Shown here: piece after piece, positions 28,160-37,635 of the stretch
How the letters are laid out: each line of letters begins with the position of its first letter
Numbering within the stretch: position 1 is the first letter of the stretch
Source of the DNA: Chitinophagaceae bacterium
Lineage (GTDB): Bacteria > Bacteroidota > Bacteroidia > Chitinophagales > Chitinophagaceae
Assembly: GCA_016706055.1 (NCBI GenBank)
Contig: JADJKL010000016.1
Coordinates: 1-62,332, forward strand
Direction of reading: 5' to 3'
DNA length: 62,332 bases
Notes under the pieces: model-generated
The model's input: only the letters and a program-made list of their open reading frames with translations
Database searches by the model: none
What the model was told of the DNA's origin: nothing
Program-made: the position numbers and the translations under genes

Positions 28160-29440
28160 CTATCTCATCTTTAATGTTGCAATACTCAACACTACCAACA
28201 ACACTGTTACAATCCAGAACCGTGTTACAATCTTCACCTCATGATATCCTTTTACCTGATAGTGATGGTGAAGCGGTGCTTTCAAAAACATTCTTCGTCC
28301 TATTCCAAATTTTCTTTTTGTGTATTTGAAATAGCCCACTTGCAACATCACACTTATCGTTTCCACGAAAAACACACCACAGAAAATCGGTATCAACAAT
28401 TCTTTATGAACGATTATTGCCAACGATGCAATAATTCCTCCCAATGTCAGACTACCTGTATCACCCATAAATATCTGCGCCGGGTATGAGTTGTACCATA
28501 GAAAACCAATACAAGCTCCAATCATCGCCGCAATAAAAACGGACAACTCACCAAGGTTTGGTATGTACATGATGTTTAGATAATCTGCAAACACCAGGTT
28601 ACCACTTGCATAGGCAAATATGCCGAGCAAGACACCTATTATTGCTGATGTTCCCGTAGCCAAACCATCGAGCCCATCCGTCAGATTCGAACCGTTCGAA
28701 ACTGCAGTGATGATAAAAATCACAACCAATATGTAAAGAACCCAGGTATAATCTCTCCACGATTCCGGCAATAACTTTGAATAATTAAACTCATGATCCT
28801 TTACAAAAGGAATCGTTGTTATTGTCGGTGTTGTCACTTCTACAAAATATTTTGTCTTACCATTTACATCTTTTCCAAAAGCTGCTTTTTCAGTTGGCGG
28901 AATTTTTCCTACATACTCTCTCCAGATTTTTACTTCACTATTGAAGTAAAGTGTTGCGCCAACTGTAATTCCCAATCCCACTTGTCCTAAAATTTTAAAC
29001 CAGCCAGCTAATCCATCTTTACCACTCTTTTTAAATGCCTCTCCTTTTTGCTGTGCCTGTCTCTTATTTCTCAGTTTCAGATAATCATCAATAAATCCAA
29101 TGATGCCCAACCAAACTGTACTGATCAACATTAATTGCACATATACTTTCGTTAGGTCAGCCAGTAAAAGGGTTGGTATGATGATTGCAAGAATTATAAT
29201 AATTCCTCCCATCGTTGGTGTTCCTCTTTTACTTTCTTCACCTGCCAATCCCTCTTCACGGATGCTTTCGCTGATTTGCTTTTTTTGTAAGAACTTAATT
29301 AATTTCTTTCCGTAGAAAGTGGTAATAAATAAAGACAACAATACCGCCAACAATACCCGGAAAGTGATAAAGCCAAAGAGCCTGCTTCCCGGAAAATTTA
29401 TTCCTTCCTTATTTAGCCATTCAAATAAGTGATACAGCAT
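28160..29440 (-). CDS. mraY: phospho-MurNAc-pentapeptide transferase MraY
   Basis: Ten-helix membrane enzyme that makes lipid I from undecaprenyl phosphate. GTPTMGGIIII opens the conserved part. FIDDYLKL carries the catalytic aspartates, and NLTDGLDGLA and HHHYQVKGYHE are further signatures. At 426 residues it is longer than E. coli MraY (360), with a periplasmic-loop insertion around 160-215 as in other Bacteroidota. It lies 22 bases behind murE. Confidence 0.96.
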   Translation of the reverse strand: MLYHLFEWLNKEGINFPGSRLFGFITFRVLLAVLLSLFITTFYGKKLIKFLQKKQISESIREEGLAGEESKRGTPTMGGIIIILAIIIPTLLLADLTKVYVQLMLISTVWLGIIGFIDDYLKLRNKRQAQQKGEAFKKSGKDGLAGWFKILGQVGLGITVGATLYFNSEVKIWREYVGKIPPTEKAAFGKDVNGKTKYFVEVTTPTITTIPFVKDHEFNYSKLLPESWRDYTWVLYILVVIFIITAVSNGSNLTDGLDGLATGTSAIIGVLLGIFAYASGNLVFADYLNIMYIPNLGELSVFIAAMIGACIGFLWYNSYPAQIFMGDTGSLTLGGIIASLAIIVHKELLIPIFCGVFFVETISVMLQVGYFKYTKRKFGIGRRMFLKAPLHHHYQVKGYHEVKIVTRFWIVTVLLVVLSIATLKMR

Positions 29441-29462
29441 TATTGGTAATTGGTTTCGTCTT

Positions 29463-30926
29463 TTATTTATCTAAAACTTCAAACATCTCTTTCACTATTT
29501 CCTTATCGTCAAAGTGATTTCTCACTCCTTTTATTTCCTGATACTTTTCATGTCCTTTTCCTGCAATCAGAATAATATCTTCAGGCTTTGCCAAACTGAT
29601 CGCCATTTTTATCGCTTCCTTCCTGTCAACAATTGAGATATATTTTCTTTTATAAGACACTGCTAATCCATCTTCCATATCTTTTATTATCTGTGCCGGA
29701 TCTTCGCTTCTCGGATTATCACTGGTAAAAATCACTCTGTCGCTATGCTCACATGCTGCTTCTGCCATCACTGGTCTTTTTGTTCTATCTCTGTCACCGC
29801 CACAGCCAACAACTGTTATCACTTGTTCAAATCCTTTTTTCAATTTCTTTATCGTTGCCAGCACATTCAATAAAGCATCCGGTGTATGTGCATAGTCAAC
29901 TATCACAATTAGTTTTTCTTTTGGCGAAACTGAATAATCAAATCTTCCTTCTGCACCAGTTAGCATGCTTAAAGCAGTCAGCACTTCCTGTTTATCTTCT
30001 CCTAAACAAATTGCCGCTCCGTAAACAGCCAACAGATTGTATGCATTGAATTCGCCAATCAATCTGAAATGCACTTCTACTTCATTCACCGTCATCATCA
30101 ACCCACTCAGATTATTATCCAAAATCTTCCCTTTGAATTCAGCCACGGTTTTCAAACTGTAGTAATACTTTTTTGCATTAGTATTCTGCAGCATCACCGT
30201 TCCTCTTTTATCATCTGCATTGCTAATAGCGAATGCTATTGATGATAATGAATCAAAGAAGGATTTCTTCACCCGGATGTACTCATCAAATGTTTTATGA
30301 TAATCCAGATGATCATGAGTGATGTTGCTGAAAATGCCGCCTGCATATTCCAAACCGGTTGTTCTGTGCTGATGTACTGCATGTGAACTTGTTTCCATAA
30401 ACACATGAGTGCATCCTGCTTCCACCATCTGGCTTAATAAATAATTAAGACTGATAGCATCCGGTGTGGTATGTGTGGCTGGCAATACAGTTTCGCCAAT
30501 CTGGTTTTCTACAGTGCTTAGCAATCCACATTTATATCCCAAACTTGTAAAGAGCTTATATAATAATGTCGCAATTGTCGTTTTTCCATTTGTTCCTGTT
30601 ACACCTACCAGCTTCACTTTCTCCGATGGCTTTCCGTAAAAATTATTCGCCATCAAGGCTGCTGCTATTGCACTGTTCTCCACCTGCACATATGTGACTG
30701 CTTCTTTTTTATCAGCAGGCAACTCTTCGCAAACAATAACCGCCGCTCCATTCTCTATTGCTTTCTCAATGAACTGATGACCGTCTGCCACTCCTCCTTT
30801 TACTGCTACAAATGCACTTCCCGGTTTTATCTTTCTCGAATCAATCTGTAAATCCTTTACTTCAACCGATGTATTACCATCCACCAACTTTAAACTCACT
30901 TTATATAATACATCGCTCAATAACAC
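29463..30926 (-). CDS. murE: UDP-MurNAc-tripeptide ligase MurE, meso-DAP type
   Basis: Adds the third amino acid to the stem peptide. The P-loop is GVTGTNGKTTIATLL and a mid-domain motif is HTTPDAISLNYLL. DNPRSEDP contains the DNPR motif that recognises meso-diaminopimelate in Gram-negative enzymes. Hence the wall is predicted to be DAP-type. Length 487 fits. It lies 21 bases behind the repaired end of ftsI. Confidence 0.96.
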   Translation of the reverse strand: MLLSDVLYKVSLKLVDGNTSVEVKDLQIDSRKIKPGSAFVAVKGGVADGHQFIEKAIENGAAVIVCEELPADKKEAVTYVQVENSAIAAALMANNFYGKPSEKVKLVGVTGTNGKTTIATLLYKLFTSLGYKCGLLSTVENQIGETVLPATHTTPDAISLNYLLSQMVEAGCTHVFMETSSHAVHQHRTTGLEYAGGIFSNITHDHLDYHKTFDEYIRVKKSFFDSLSSIAFAISNADDKRGTVMLQNTNAKKYYYSLKTVAEFKGKILDNNLSGLMMTVNEVEVHFRLIGEFNAYNLLAVYGAAICLGEDKQEVLTALSMLTGAEGRFDYSVSPKEKLIVIVDYAHTPDALLNVLATIKKLKKGFEQVITVVGCGGDRDRTKRPVMAEAACEHSDRVIFTSDNPRSEDPAQIIKDMEDGLAVSYKRKYISIVDRKEAIKMAISLAKPEDIILIAGKGHEKYQEIKGVRNHFDDKEIVKEMFEVLDK

Positions 30927-30947
30927 AGTTAACTTTTATTCATTAGT

Positions 30948-33084
30948 TCAACTTAACTCCAATATCACGGTTATACCTTTTGCCAATTCAGTTCCTGGTG
31001 CAACAGATTGCATGGTGATTTTCCCTTTCCTCGTATTGCTACTTTCACTCCCATATTTTCCAATAGATAGATTGCATCTTTTAAACCCATGCCTCTTACA
31101 TTCGGCATTACTTTCTGACGAACTGTTGTCGCTTTCACAACAGGTTTATTATTTTTTGCATATACCGTAGCCCAATTATCTTGTGCCACAGAATCTGCAT
31201 ATTGCATTTTCATTGACTGATACACATTTTTTATATCATTAGCATAACCTGCATAATAAAATCCAGAGCTATCTTTTGTTGCAGCATACTGTGATGGATC
31301 TTTCTTGTCAACATACATTGCATAAAGCTTTGTCGCTATCTCCCGGAAAACAGGTGCAGCAACTGTTCCCCCGTAATGCGATGCTGCATGTGGCTTTGTG
31401 CGAATCAAAACGATAAGGGTAAACTGTGGCTTATCTGCCGGAAAATATCCAACGAATGTTGCCTGATAAACTCCATGATTATACTTAATAGGACCATCTG
31501 CTACATGCGATGTTCCTGTTTTACCAGCTATTGCAAATGGAACTCCTTTAAATACTCTTGTAGCTGTTCCGTCTGTTACAGTTTGTTCCATTGAAGCTCT
31601 TGCTGCAGCAATTACATCCGGTCTGCAAAGATTTTCCTCTAATACTTGAGGCTGAATCTGTTTAGTAACAATACCGTTGCTCTGTATATTATTTACGAGA
31701 TAAGGTTTCATCATTCTACCATTATTAGCAATAGCATTATATAATGTAAGCGTATGCAACGGACTTACCTGTATCGCATATCCAAAACTCATCCACAACA
31801 TATTATGCAAACCTGCTTCTCCACCTTTAGTAGAAAGTGGCGCCATTGTAGGCTTTGGCACATTCGTTAAATCAATAGGAGATCTTGAATCCAAATGAAA
31901 CTTGTGATAATAATCTTTGATCTCAGAAGGATTATTTCCAAATGCTTTGTAGGCAAGCATACTCATCCCTACATTGGAACTATGTGCAAAACATCCTTGT
32001 ACAGAAAGTGAAGTTGCTTTATGTCTTTCTGCATCTGTAACCATTTTACCAGCCACTTCTTTTCTTCCTGCACCGCCCACTTCCACCATATCAGTAATCT
32101 TACTAGTTCCTTTTTCTAATACTGATAATAGTGTGGCTAATTTTATTGTAGAGCCCGGTTCTGTTACTCTTAATGCATAATTATCATCTTCACCATAAGT
32201 GCCATCTGAACGACGACCCAAATTTGCCATCGCTTTTATTTTTCCCGTACTCGTTTCCATTACAATCGCAGTACCATAAGGACCTTCGCATTGTAACATC
32301 ATCCGCATCAATGCAGTTTCAGTAATGTCCTGCATGTTTACATCTATCGTTGTGTAAATATCTTTTCCATGAACAGGGTCGGTTTGAGAACCCTCAATAG
32401 GAATAGCTGTTCCACCAGCGATGTAACGAACAAGTTTCAATCCATCACTACCACTTAATAAAGTGTCGTAACTTTTTTCCAAACCAACATTCTGTTTTTT
32501 TGCTTTGTTGTTCTCGTCTTTAAATTCTCTTGATAGACCAATTGTACGATTAGCCAGCAATCCAAAGGCGTTTCTCTTCTTGTAGTTACTTCTACTATTA
32601 CACCACTTCTGTTCTTACCCATTTTTACATATGGAAACTCACGGAAGGTTTTATAATCTTCAAAACTTAATTTCTTTTTAAGCGGATAATATCTTTCATG
32701 CTTATTGAAAGCTGCCTTTAATTCTTTTTTATACTGTGCGGAAGATTTATCTGCAAAATAATTTGACAGGTTGGTAGCAAAAGAATCTACATTTTCATAA
32801 AAACGTTTTCCTTTCTTCTCTATTAAACCATCTGCATTAAAATCTAAGTAAATATCAAAAATGGGAATAGAGGTGCTGAGCATTTGGCCATCTTCACTAT
32901 AGATGGTTCCTCTTTCAGCTTCGAGGGCAACAAACCGTTGATGCAGGCTGTCACTCATGCTACGCCAATGGCTTCCCTGAAATTTTTGAATGTAGAAAGC
33001 TCTGCCAAGTACAAATATGCTAAGTACTGTTATCCCTATAAAACTGAGATATACTCTCCACAGTATGTCACGTTTAACTTCCAA
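30948..33084 (-). CDS. ftsI: septal peptidoglycan transpeptidase (FtsI/SpoVD type) with PASTA tail, frame broken twice
   Basis: Class B penicillin-binding protein. An N-terminal membrane helix (VYLSFIGITVLSIFVLGRAF) is followed by the dimerisation domain and the transpeptidase domain. STIK is the active-site SxxK, SSN the SxN motif and GKTGTS the KTG motif. The tail (MPNVRGMGLKDAIYLLENMG) is a PASTA domain. The first break is near 32571-32576; repairing it joins VEVTTRR to NAFGLLANRTI. The second is a missing A (plus-strand T run 31019-31022), after which the tail reads KITMQSVAPGTELAKG and stops at 30948. The gene is presumably intact in the cell. Confidence 0.92.
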
Positions 33085-33240
33085 TGCCTCTTTAGTTGTG
33101 TTCGTTGTTTAGTTGTATCCGTCCACCTTTCTTAATTCCGTCCGAAAGGATTTTTTTTAGTCATCTTCAGTACCTTGATCATCTTCGTTGCGACGCTCCG
33201 TTCATCGTTCCGTTCTCTGCTGAGCTTATCGAAGCATTGA
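33085..33240. other. spacer between ftsL and ftsI
   Basis: This 156-base gap is long for the otherwise tight cluster. On the minus strand it contains TGCTTCGATAAGCTCAGC followed by GAACGGAACGATGAACGG and CGTCGCAACG. The first word resembles intergenic repeats I recall from other bacteria, but that cannot be confirmed here. No coding or terminator signal is seen. Confidence 0.35.
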
Positions 33241-33594
33241 TCATTCTGTAACAGCAACATCCTTCAACACAATCGGCGACTCAACCAATTCTTTTAATCC
33301 CAATGGTTCTACCGCTTTTATCAATTCACTTTGCTTGCTCTGGTACATCACTTTGCTCTTCACCGATATATATTCGTACTTCAGTTCTTTTACTTCTTTG
33401 GCTGTCTGGTTTATTTTCCGAATGGTCTTATCAGCTAAGTGACCATTGTAGATATAAATAACCGCCAGCATTGCGAGGAACAAAAAGAACGGAACCTGCT
33501 TTACGATAGACTGATAATTCAGCCACCGCTTCCAGCCAGTATTGGCCAGAGTTGAGTTCAGGTCCTGTTCTTTTTTGTTTTCTTGTTCCTGCAT
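33241..33594 (-). CDS. ftsL: FtsL-like division protein
   Basis: A 117-residue single-pass membrane protein: a charged N-terminal tail of about 33 residues, one helix (VPFFLFLAMLAVIYIYNGHLA), then a periplasmic coiled-coil region (INQTAKEVKELKYEYISVKS). Family similarity is low, as is usual for FtsL. The position between rsmH and ftsI and the topology support the call. FtsL bridges FtsQ and the FtsWI synthase. Confidence 0.8.
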   Translation of the reverse strand: MQEQENKKEQDLNSTLANTGWKRWLNYQSIVKQVPFFLFLAMLAVIYIYNGHLADKTIRKINQTAKEVKELKYEYISVKSKVMYQSKQSELIKAVEPLGLKELVESPIVLKDVAVTE

Positions 33595-33754
33595 AATAAT
33601 GAGTTGTTAGCTCGTTGTTCTGGTTTTTCATCTCATCTTACTTTCGTAAGAGGGTTGATTTCAAAGGATATAGATCTTCCAAAAAATCTTTACACCTTTA
33701 TTTATTATACTTACCGTCCTGTTATTATTTGTTGTCGAAATCTAATCTTTTTCG

Positions 33755-34663
33755 CTAAATCTTTTCTGCCACTCTCAGTTTTGCACTTCTAGATCTTGGA
33801 TTTTCCTTCATCTCTTTATCCGATGGCACTACTGGTTTCTTTGTTATTATTTTCAATTCACTTTTTAGAACCGTATTGGTAAACGGATTCTCTTCGGGTT
33901 CTTCAAAAGAACCGCGGCGGAATAATATCTTTACCAATCTATCTTCAAGGGAATGAAACGTAATGATGGCTGCTCTCCCTCCTGGATTTAACAAGGATGG
34001 AATTTGTTGCAGCATTTCTTTTAACACACCTAATTCATCGTTCACTTCAATACGCAATGCCTGGAAAACCTGGGCGAAGTACTTATTTGGATTTCCTTTT
34101 ACAATTTCACGGAGTGCATTCTTAAAACCATCAATCGTTTTTAATGATGCGTTGTTGCGAACCTGAACAATCGTTTTGGCTAAAGTTTTAGAGTTGGTTA
34201 CTTCTCCATACTGTTCAAACAATTTGTGCAGTTGCTGTTCAGTATAAGTTTGTACTACATCAAAGGCAGTCAGGGTTTGGCGCTGGTCCATTCGCATATC
34301 CAGTTCTGCATTGAAACGAATAGAGAATCCTCTTTCCGCTTCGTTGAACTGGTGGCTGCTTACTCCAAGATCAGCCATAATACCATCAACCGTTGAAATA
34401 CCCTCGAGTTTTAGAAAACGTTGTAAGTGGCGAAAATTGTGTGAAACAAAAACTAATCTTTCATCATTAGGCAAGTTATTTTTTGCATCGTCATCCTGGT
34501 CAAAGGCAATCAACTTTCCCTTTGCACCAAGTTTTGATAAAATGGCTTTCGAATGTCCGCCGCCACCAAAAGTGCAATCCACATAAATCCCATCCGGATT
34601 GATATGGAGACCTTCGATGACTTCGTTTAACAGAACCGGAACATGGTAAACTTGGTCACTCAT
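33755..34663 (-). CDS. rsmH: 16S rRNA m4C1402 methyltransferase RsmH (MraW)
   Basis: S-adenosylmethionine-dependent enzyme that methylates N4 of C1402 in 16S rRNA. VPVLLNEVIEGL is the typical start. DCTFGGGGHSKAIL is the cofactor motif. DLGVSSHQFNEAERGFS and AIITFHSLEDRLVK complete the signature, and the end is SRSAKLRVAEK. Length 302 is usual. It follows mraZ by 9 bases. Confidence 0.97.
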   Translation of the reverse strand: MSDQVYHVPVLLNEVIEGLHINPDGIYVDCTFGGGGHSKAILSKLGAKGKLIAFDQDDDAKNNLPNDERLVFVSHNFRHLQRFLKLEGISTVDGIMADLGVSSHQFNEAERGFSIRFNAELDMRMDQRQTLTAFDVVQTYTEQQLHKLFEQYGEVTNSKTLAKTIVQVRNNASLKTIDGFKNALREIVKGNPNKYFAQVFQALRIEVNDELGVLKEMLQQIPSLLNPGGRAAIITFHSLEDRLVKILFRRGSFEEPEENPFTNTVLKSELKIITKKPVVPSDKEMKENPRSRSAKLRVAEKI

Positions 34664-34672
34664 GATTTCGGT

Positions 34673-35128
34673 TTAGTTGTTTTCTTTCGCCATTACATCT
34701 TTCGCCAGGTCGCTAAATGCTTCCGGTGAATATGAGTCAAAGAGCTGTTTGTACTTATTACTATCCCAGATTTCTAATTTGTTCACGGCCGCAACCAAAA
34801 TGATATTCTTCTCCAGCGCAGCATATTCTTTTAAATTCGGTGGCACTAAAATTCTTTCTGCCGTATCTGGCTCCACAAAAGTTGCTCCGTTTAAAAAGTT
34901 TCTTCTGAACTGTCTCACCTTAGGGTCGAAGTCGTTCAGCTTGCTGATATCATTAAAGAGCGGCTCCCAGTTTTTAACTGGATACAGGGCCAAACACATT
35001 TCAAAACCCCTGTTGATAACAAAACGACCCAACTCCTCCTGTGGCAATTGCTTCTTAAAGCCTGCCGGTAACAGAAACCGCCCCTTGGCGTCTAACGTAG
35101 CCTCGAATTCTCCGAGAAAACCTGTCAT
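34673..35128 (-). CDS. mraZ: transcriptional regulator MraZ
   Basis: A 151-residue protein with two tandem SpoVT/AbrB-like half-domains. Each carries a DAKGRF- or D-AERILVP-type core (DAKGRFLLPAGFKKQL near 13-28 and VEPDTAERILVPPNLKEY near 82-99). MraZ forms ring-shaped oligomers and represses its own dcw promoter by binding direct repeats upstream. It is the first gene of the cluster. Confidence 0.95.
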   Translation of the reverse strand: MTGFLGEFEATLDAKGRFLLPAGFKKQLPQEELGRFVINRGFEMCLALYPVKNWEPLFNDISKLNDFDPKVRQFRRNFLNGATFVEPDTAERILVPPNLKEYAALEKNIILVAAVNKLEIWDSNKYKQLFDSYSPEAFSDLAKDVMAKENN

Positions 35129-35159
35129 TATCAGTGGTTTGGGTCAATTGATTTATTAA

Positions 35160-35196
35160 TTGACACAAAATAACACTTTTTCCCACTTAACCACCA
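35160..35196 (-). promoter_or_regulatory. MraZ-box-like operator upstream of mraZ
   Basis: Read on the minus strand, GTG words lie at exactly 10-base spacing: GTGGGAAAAA, GTGTTATTTT, GTGTCAATTA (plus-strand CAC at 35184, 35174 and 35164). A further GTGG lies 8 bases upstream (CAC at 35192). Known MraZ sites are direct repeats of a TGGG- or GTG-type word with a 10-base period. The array sits 36-66 bases before the mraZ start, a suitable place for autorepression. Confidence 0.6.
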
Positions 35197-35383
35197 AATA
35201 TTTTAATATTTAATTTTTCCACACTATTTTTTCAACTGAGAATCAATACGGTAAAGGCTTTCAGAGGGTGTGGGTAAACTTTTTGAAAAATAGCTGTGGA
35301 TAGCCTGTTAATTGTGGTGGAAAACCTGTGAATAGAGATGATTTTTTGTGAATTCTCGGAATTTATCGGCAACTTGAAAACCA

Positions 35384-35800
35384 ATGAAACACAATACAGC
35401 AGGATATTCCGGCACTCCATTAATTAAAAAGCTTGGCATAAAACCAACAATGAAAATTTCATTAATCAATCAACCGGATAACTATTATGAACTGCTTTCG
35501 ACTGATCTTGCTGATCAACTTGTTACAGGAAACGAAACACCAGACTTTGTTCATCTCTTTGTAAAAAGCAATAAAGAGTTTGAATCAGCAATGAAAAAAT
35601 TAAAATCAGTTTGTAAAAAGAATACGGCCATCACTATCTGGGTTTCCTGGTATAAGAAGAGTGCAAAAATTCCAACGGATGTAACCGAAGATGTAATTCG
35701 TAACTATGCTTTGCAAAATGATCTGATTGATGTAAAAGTTTGTGCTGTGAGTGATGTGTGGAGTGGTTTGAAATTAGTTGTGCCGCTGAGTAAACGATGA
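35384..35800 (+). CDS. DUF3052 family protein
   Basis: A 138-residue soluble protein starting MKHNTAGYSGTPLIKKLGIK, which matches the conserved opening of the DUF3052 family. FVHLFVKSNKEFESAMKKLK and AITIWVSWYKKSAKIPTDVTED are further family words. The function is unknown. The gene is divergent from mraZ across a 255-base AT-rich gap. Confidence 0.85.
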   Translation: MKHNTAGYSGTPLIKKLGIKPTMKISLINQPDNYYELLSTDLADQLVTGNETPDFVHLFVKSNKEFESAMKKLKSVCKKNTAITIWVSWYKKSAKIPTDVTEDVIRNYALQNDLIDVKVCAVSDVWSGLKLVVPLSKR

Positions 35801-35846
35801 TATTTTTGCAGTTAGCTGTAACAAAACCTAACAAAGCAAAATAATT

Positions 35847-36314
35847 TTGAAAATAATACTTGATAAAATAGAACTATACATTTCCAAAAAACTATTTGGA
35901 AAAGTAAAAATTGAATTCAACGGTCAAACTATTTTGATAAACGACAAAAAAGTAAGAGTAGTTGACACCATAAAATATAATTATGAAAAAATCAAAGCCC
36001 ATTATATTTCGAATCTTTCTAAGACCCAGTCAAGTAAGTTTGATTTTGAAGACTTAAATTCTATTTCAGTAAAAATCCTCATCCATTACCTTGATCAATA
36101 TAGCCGTTGGAAAGAGCAATATACAAAGTCAAATTATGACATTACATTTTATGAAAAGGATTTTGATCACCCTAATACAAACGACATAATAATCCTATAC
36201 CTAAAGGAAAAACATCCGAACAATTGGAAAACTATTAGCGAAAAATATATCAATATGACAACCAAAGAATTTGATTCTTATTGGACAAATAGGCTAGCCT
36301 ATTTCAACAAATAA
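35847..36314 (+). CDS. hypothetical protein, 155 aa, TTG start
   Basis: I do not recognise a family. No ATG is available at the 5' end; TTG at 35847 gives MKIILDKIELYISKKLFGKV. The protein is rich in Lys, Ile, Tyr and Asn, without export signals. Composition is more AT-rich than in the neighbours, which may point to transfer. It lies between the DUF3052 gene and queA, in the same direction as both. Confidence 0.6.
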   Translation: MKIILDKIELYISKKLFGKVKIEFNGQTILINDKKVRVVDTIKYNYEKIKAHYISNLSKTQSSKFDFEDLNSISVKILIHYLDQYSRWKEQYTKSNYDITFYEKDFDHPNTNDIIILYLKEKHPNNWKTISEKYINMTTKEFDSYWTNRLAYFNK

Positions 36315-36359
36315 TATTTGATAAAATAGAATGGCAATAGATAATATGACTCATGCCTT

Positions 36360-37635
36360 ATGACCAACCCCAGAAATATATCTATACAAGACTACACTTA
36401 TTCTCTTCCCGAAGAAAAGATTGCAAAGTATCCATTGGCAAAAAGAGATGACTCCAAATTGCTGGTGTACAACAATGGAGAAATTACAGAGGATATTTAC
36501 AAGAACATCGCCAATCAACTTCCAGAAGATTCATTGCTGATATTCAATAATACTAAAGTAGTAGAAGCAAGATTGCTGTTTCAAAAACCAACTGGTGGAG
36601 TTATTGAAATATTTTGTTTGGAACCGCATGAGCAATATGCTGACATTACAACAGCAATGTTGCAAAAGAAAAGTATTATGGCAATGCCTTGTTGGCGGTG
36701 TATCCAAATGGAAAAGTGGATAGGTATTGGAAAAAAGAATACAGCATGAAGGAAAAGAAATCATTCTTTCAACAAACTACGTTGAAAAGAGAATCGGTTC
36801 ATTTATTATTGAACTCTCATGGACACCATCATCTTTAAGTTTTGCTGAAGTATTACATTTTGCTGGAGCAATTCCCCTCCCACCATATATTAAAAGAGAA
36901 GTGGAAGAAGCTGATCATGTAAGATACCAGACAGTGTATGCTGAATTTGATGGCTCGGTTGCCGCTCCAACCGCAGGATTACATTTTACCGATTCAATCT
37001 TTGAACAACTGGAAAAGAAAAATATTCAGAAAGATTTTGTTACACTTCATGTAGGCGCAGGCACTTTTAAACCAGTGAAAAGTGAAACACTGGAAGAGCA
37101 TGATATGCATGCCGAATGGATTAATGTTTCGAAAGAAACGATTTCAACCATTTTAAACAATCTTGATAAAAATATAATTGCCGTTGGCACTACTTCACTC
37201 AGAACAATTGAAAGTTTGTATTGGATAGGCCGGCGGACGGAACTCCGTTCCGTACAGGACTTACCGGAACTCCGTTCCGTAATAGGATTATCGGAACAGA
37301 GTTCCGATTGCCATGTTTCACAATGGGAAGCTTATGAACTATTGGAAGGAAATATTACTGCTACAGAAGCTTTGCAATCCTTAGTGAAATGGATGGATGA
37401 AAATAAATTAGAAAGATTGGTAACTAAAACGCAAATATTAATTGCACCTGGTTATGAATTTAAAATAGTAAAAGGACTTATTACCAATTTTCATCAACCA
37501 CAATCTACTTTGCTTTTATTGGTTGCGGCCTTGATAGGTGAGGATTGGAAAACTATTTATAATTATGCTTTACAAAATGATTTTCGCTTTCTCAGTTATG
37601 GAGATGGAAGTTTATTATGGAGAAATGAATCTTAA
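36360..37635 (+). CDS. queA: tRNA preQ1(34) S-adenosylmethionine ribosyltransferase QueA with REP insertion, frame broken
   Basis: QueA moves the ribosyl part of S-adenosylmethionine to preQ1 in tRNA, giving epoxyqueuosine. Family words are YTYSLPEEKIAKYPLAKRDDSKLL (N-terminal, 36393 on), GAIPLPPYIKR, QTVYAEFDGSVAAPTAGLHF, HVGAGTFKPV and GTTSLRTIESL. Frame changes between 36675 and 36725 separate the N-terminal and C-terminal parts. One reads LVGGVSKWKSG in a third frame there, so at least two shifts occur. Bases 37230-37310 are an in-frame insertion of three palindromes giving RRTELRSVQDLPELRSVIGL and on. After it the family sequence resumes with SQWEAYELLEG. Confidence 0.9.
37238..37306. 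repeat. REP-like palindromes inside queA
   Basis: Three copies of the palindrome found around the RAYT gene: CGGAACTCCGTTCCG at 37238-37252 and 37265-37279, and CGGAACAGAGTTCCG at 37292-37306. The first two are in one orientation and the third is a variant in the other. Centre-to-centre spacing is 27 bases, a multiple of three. The block keeps the queA frame open and encodes ELRSV twice. Confidence 0.92.
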
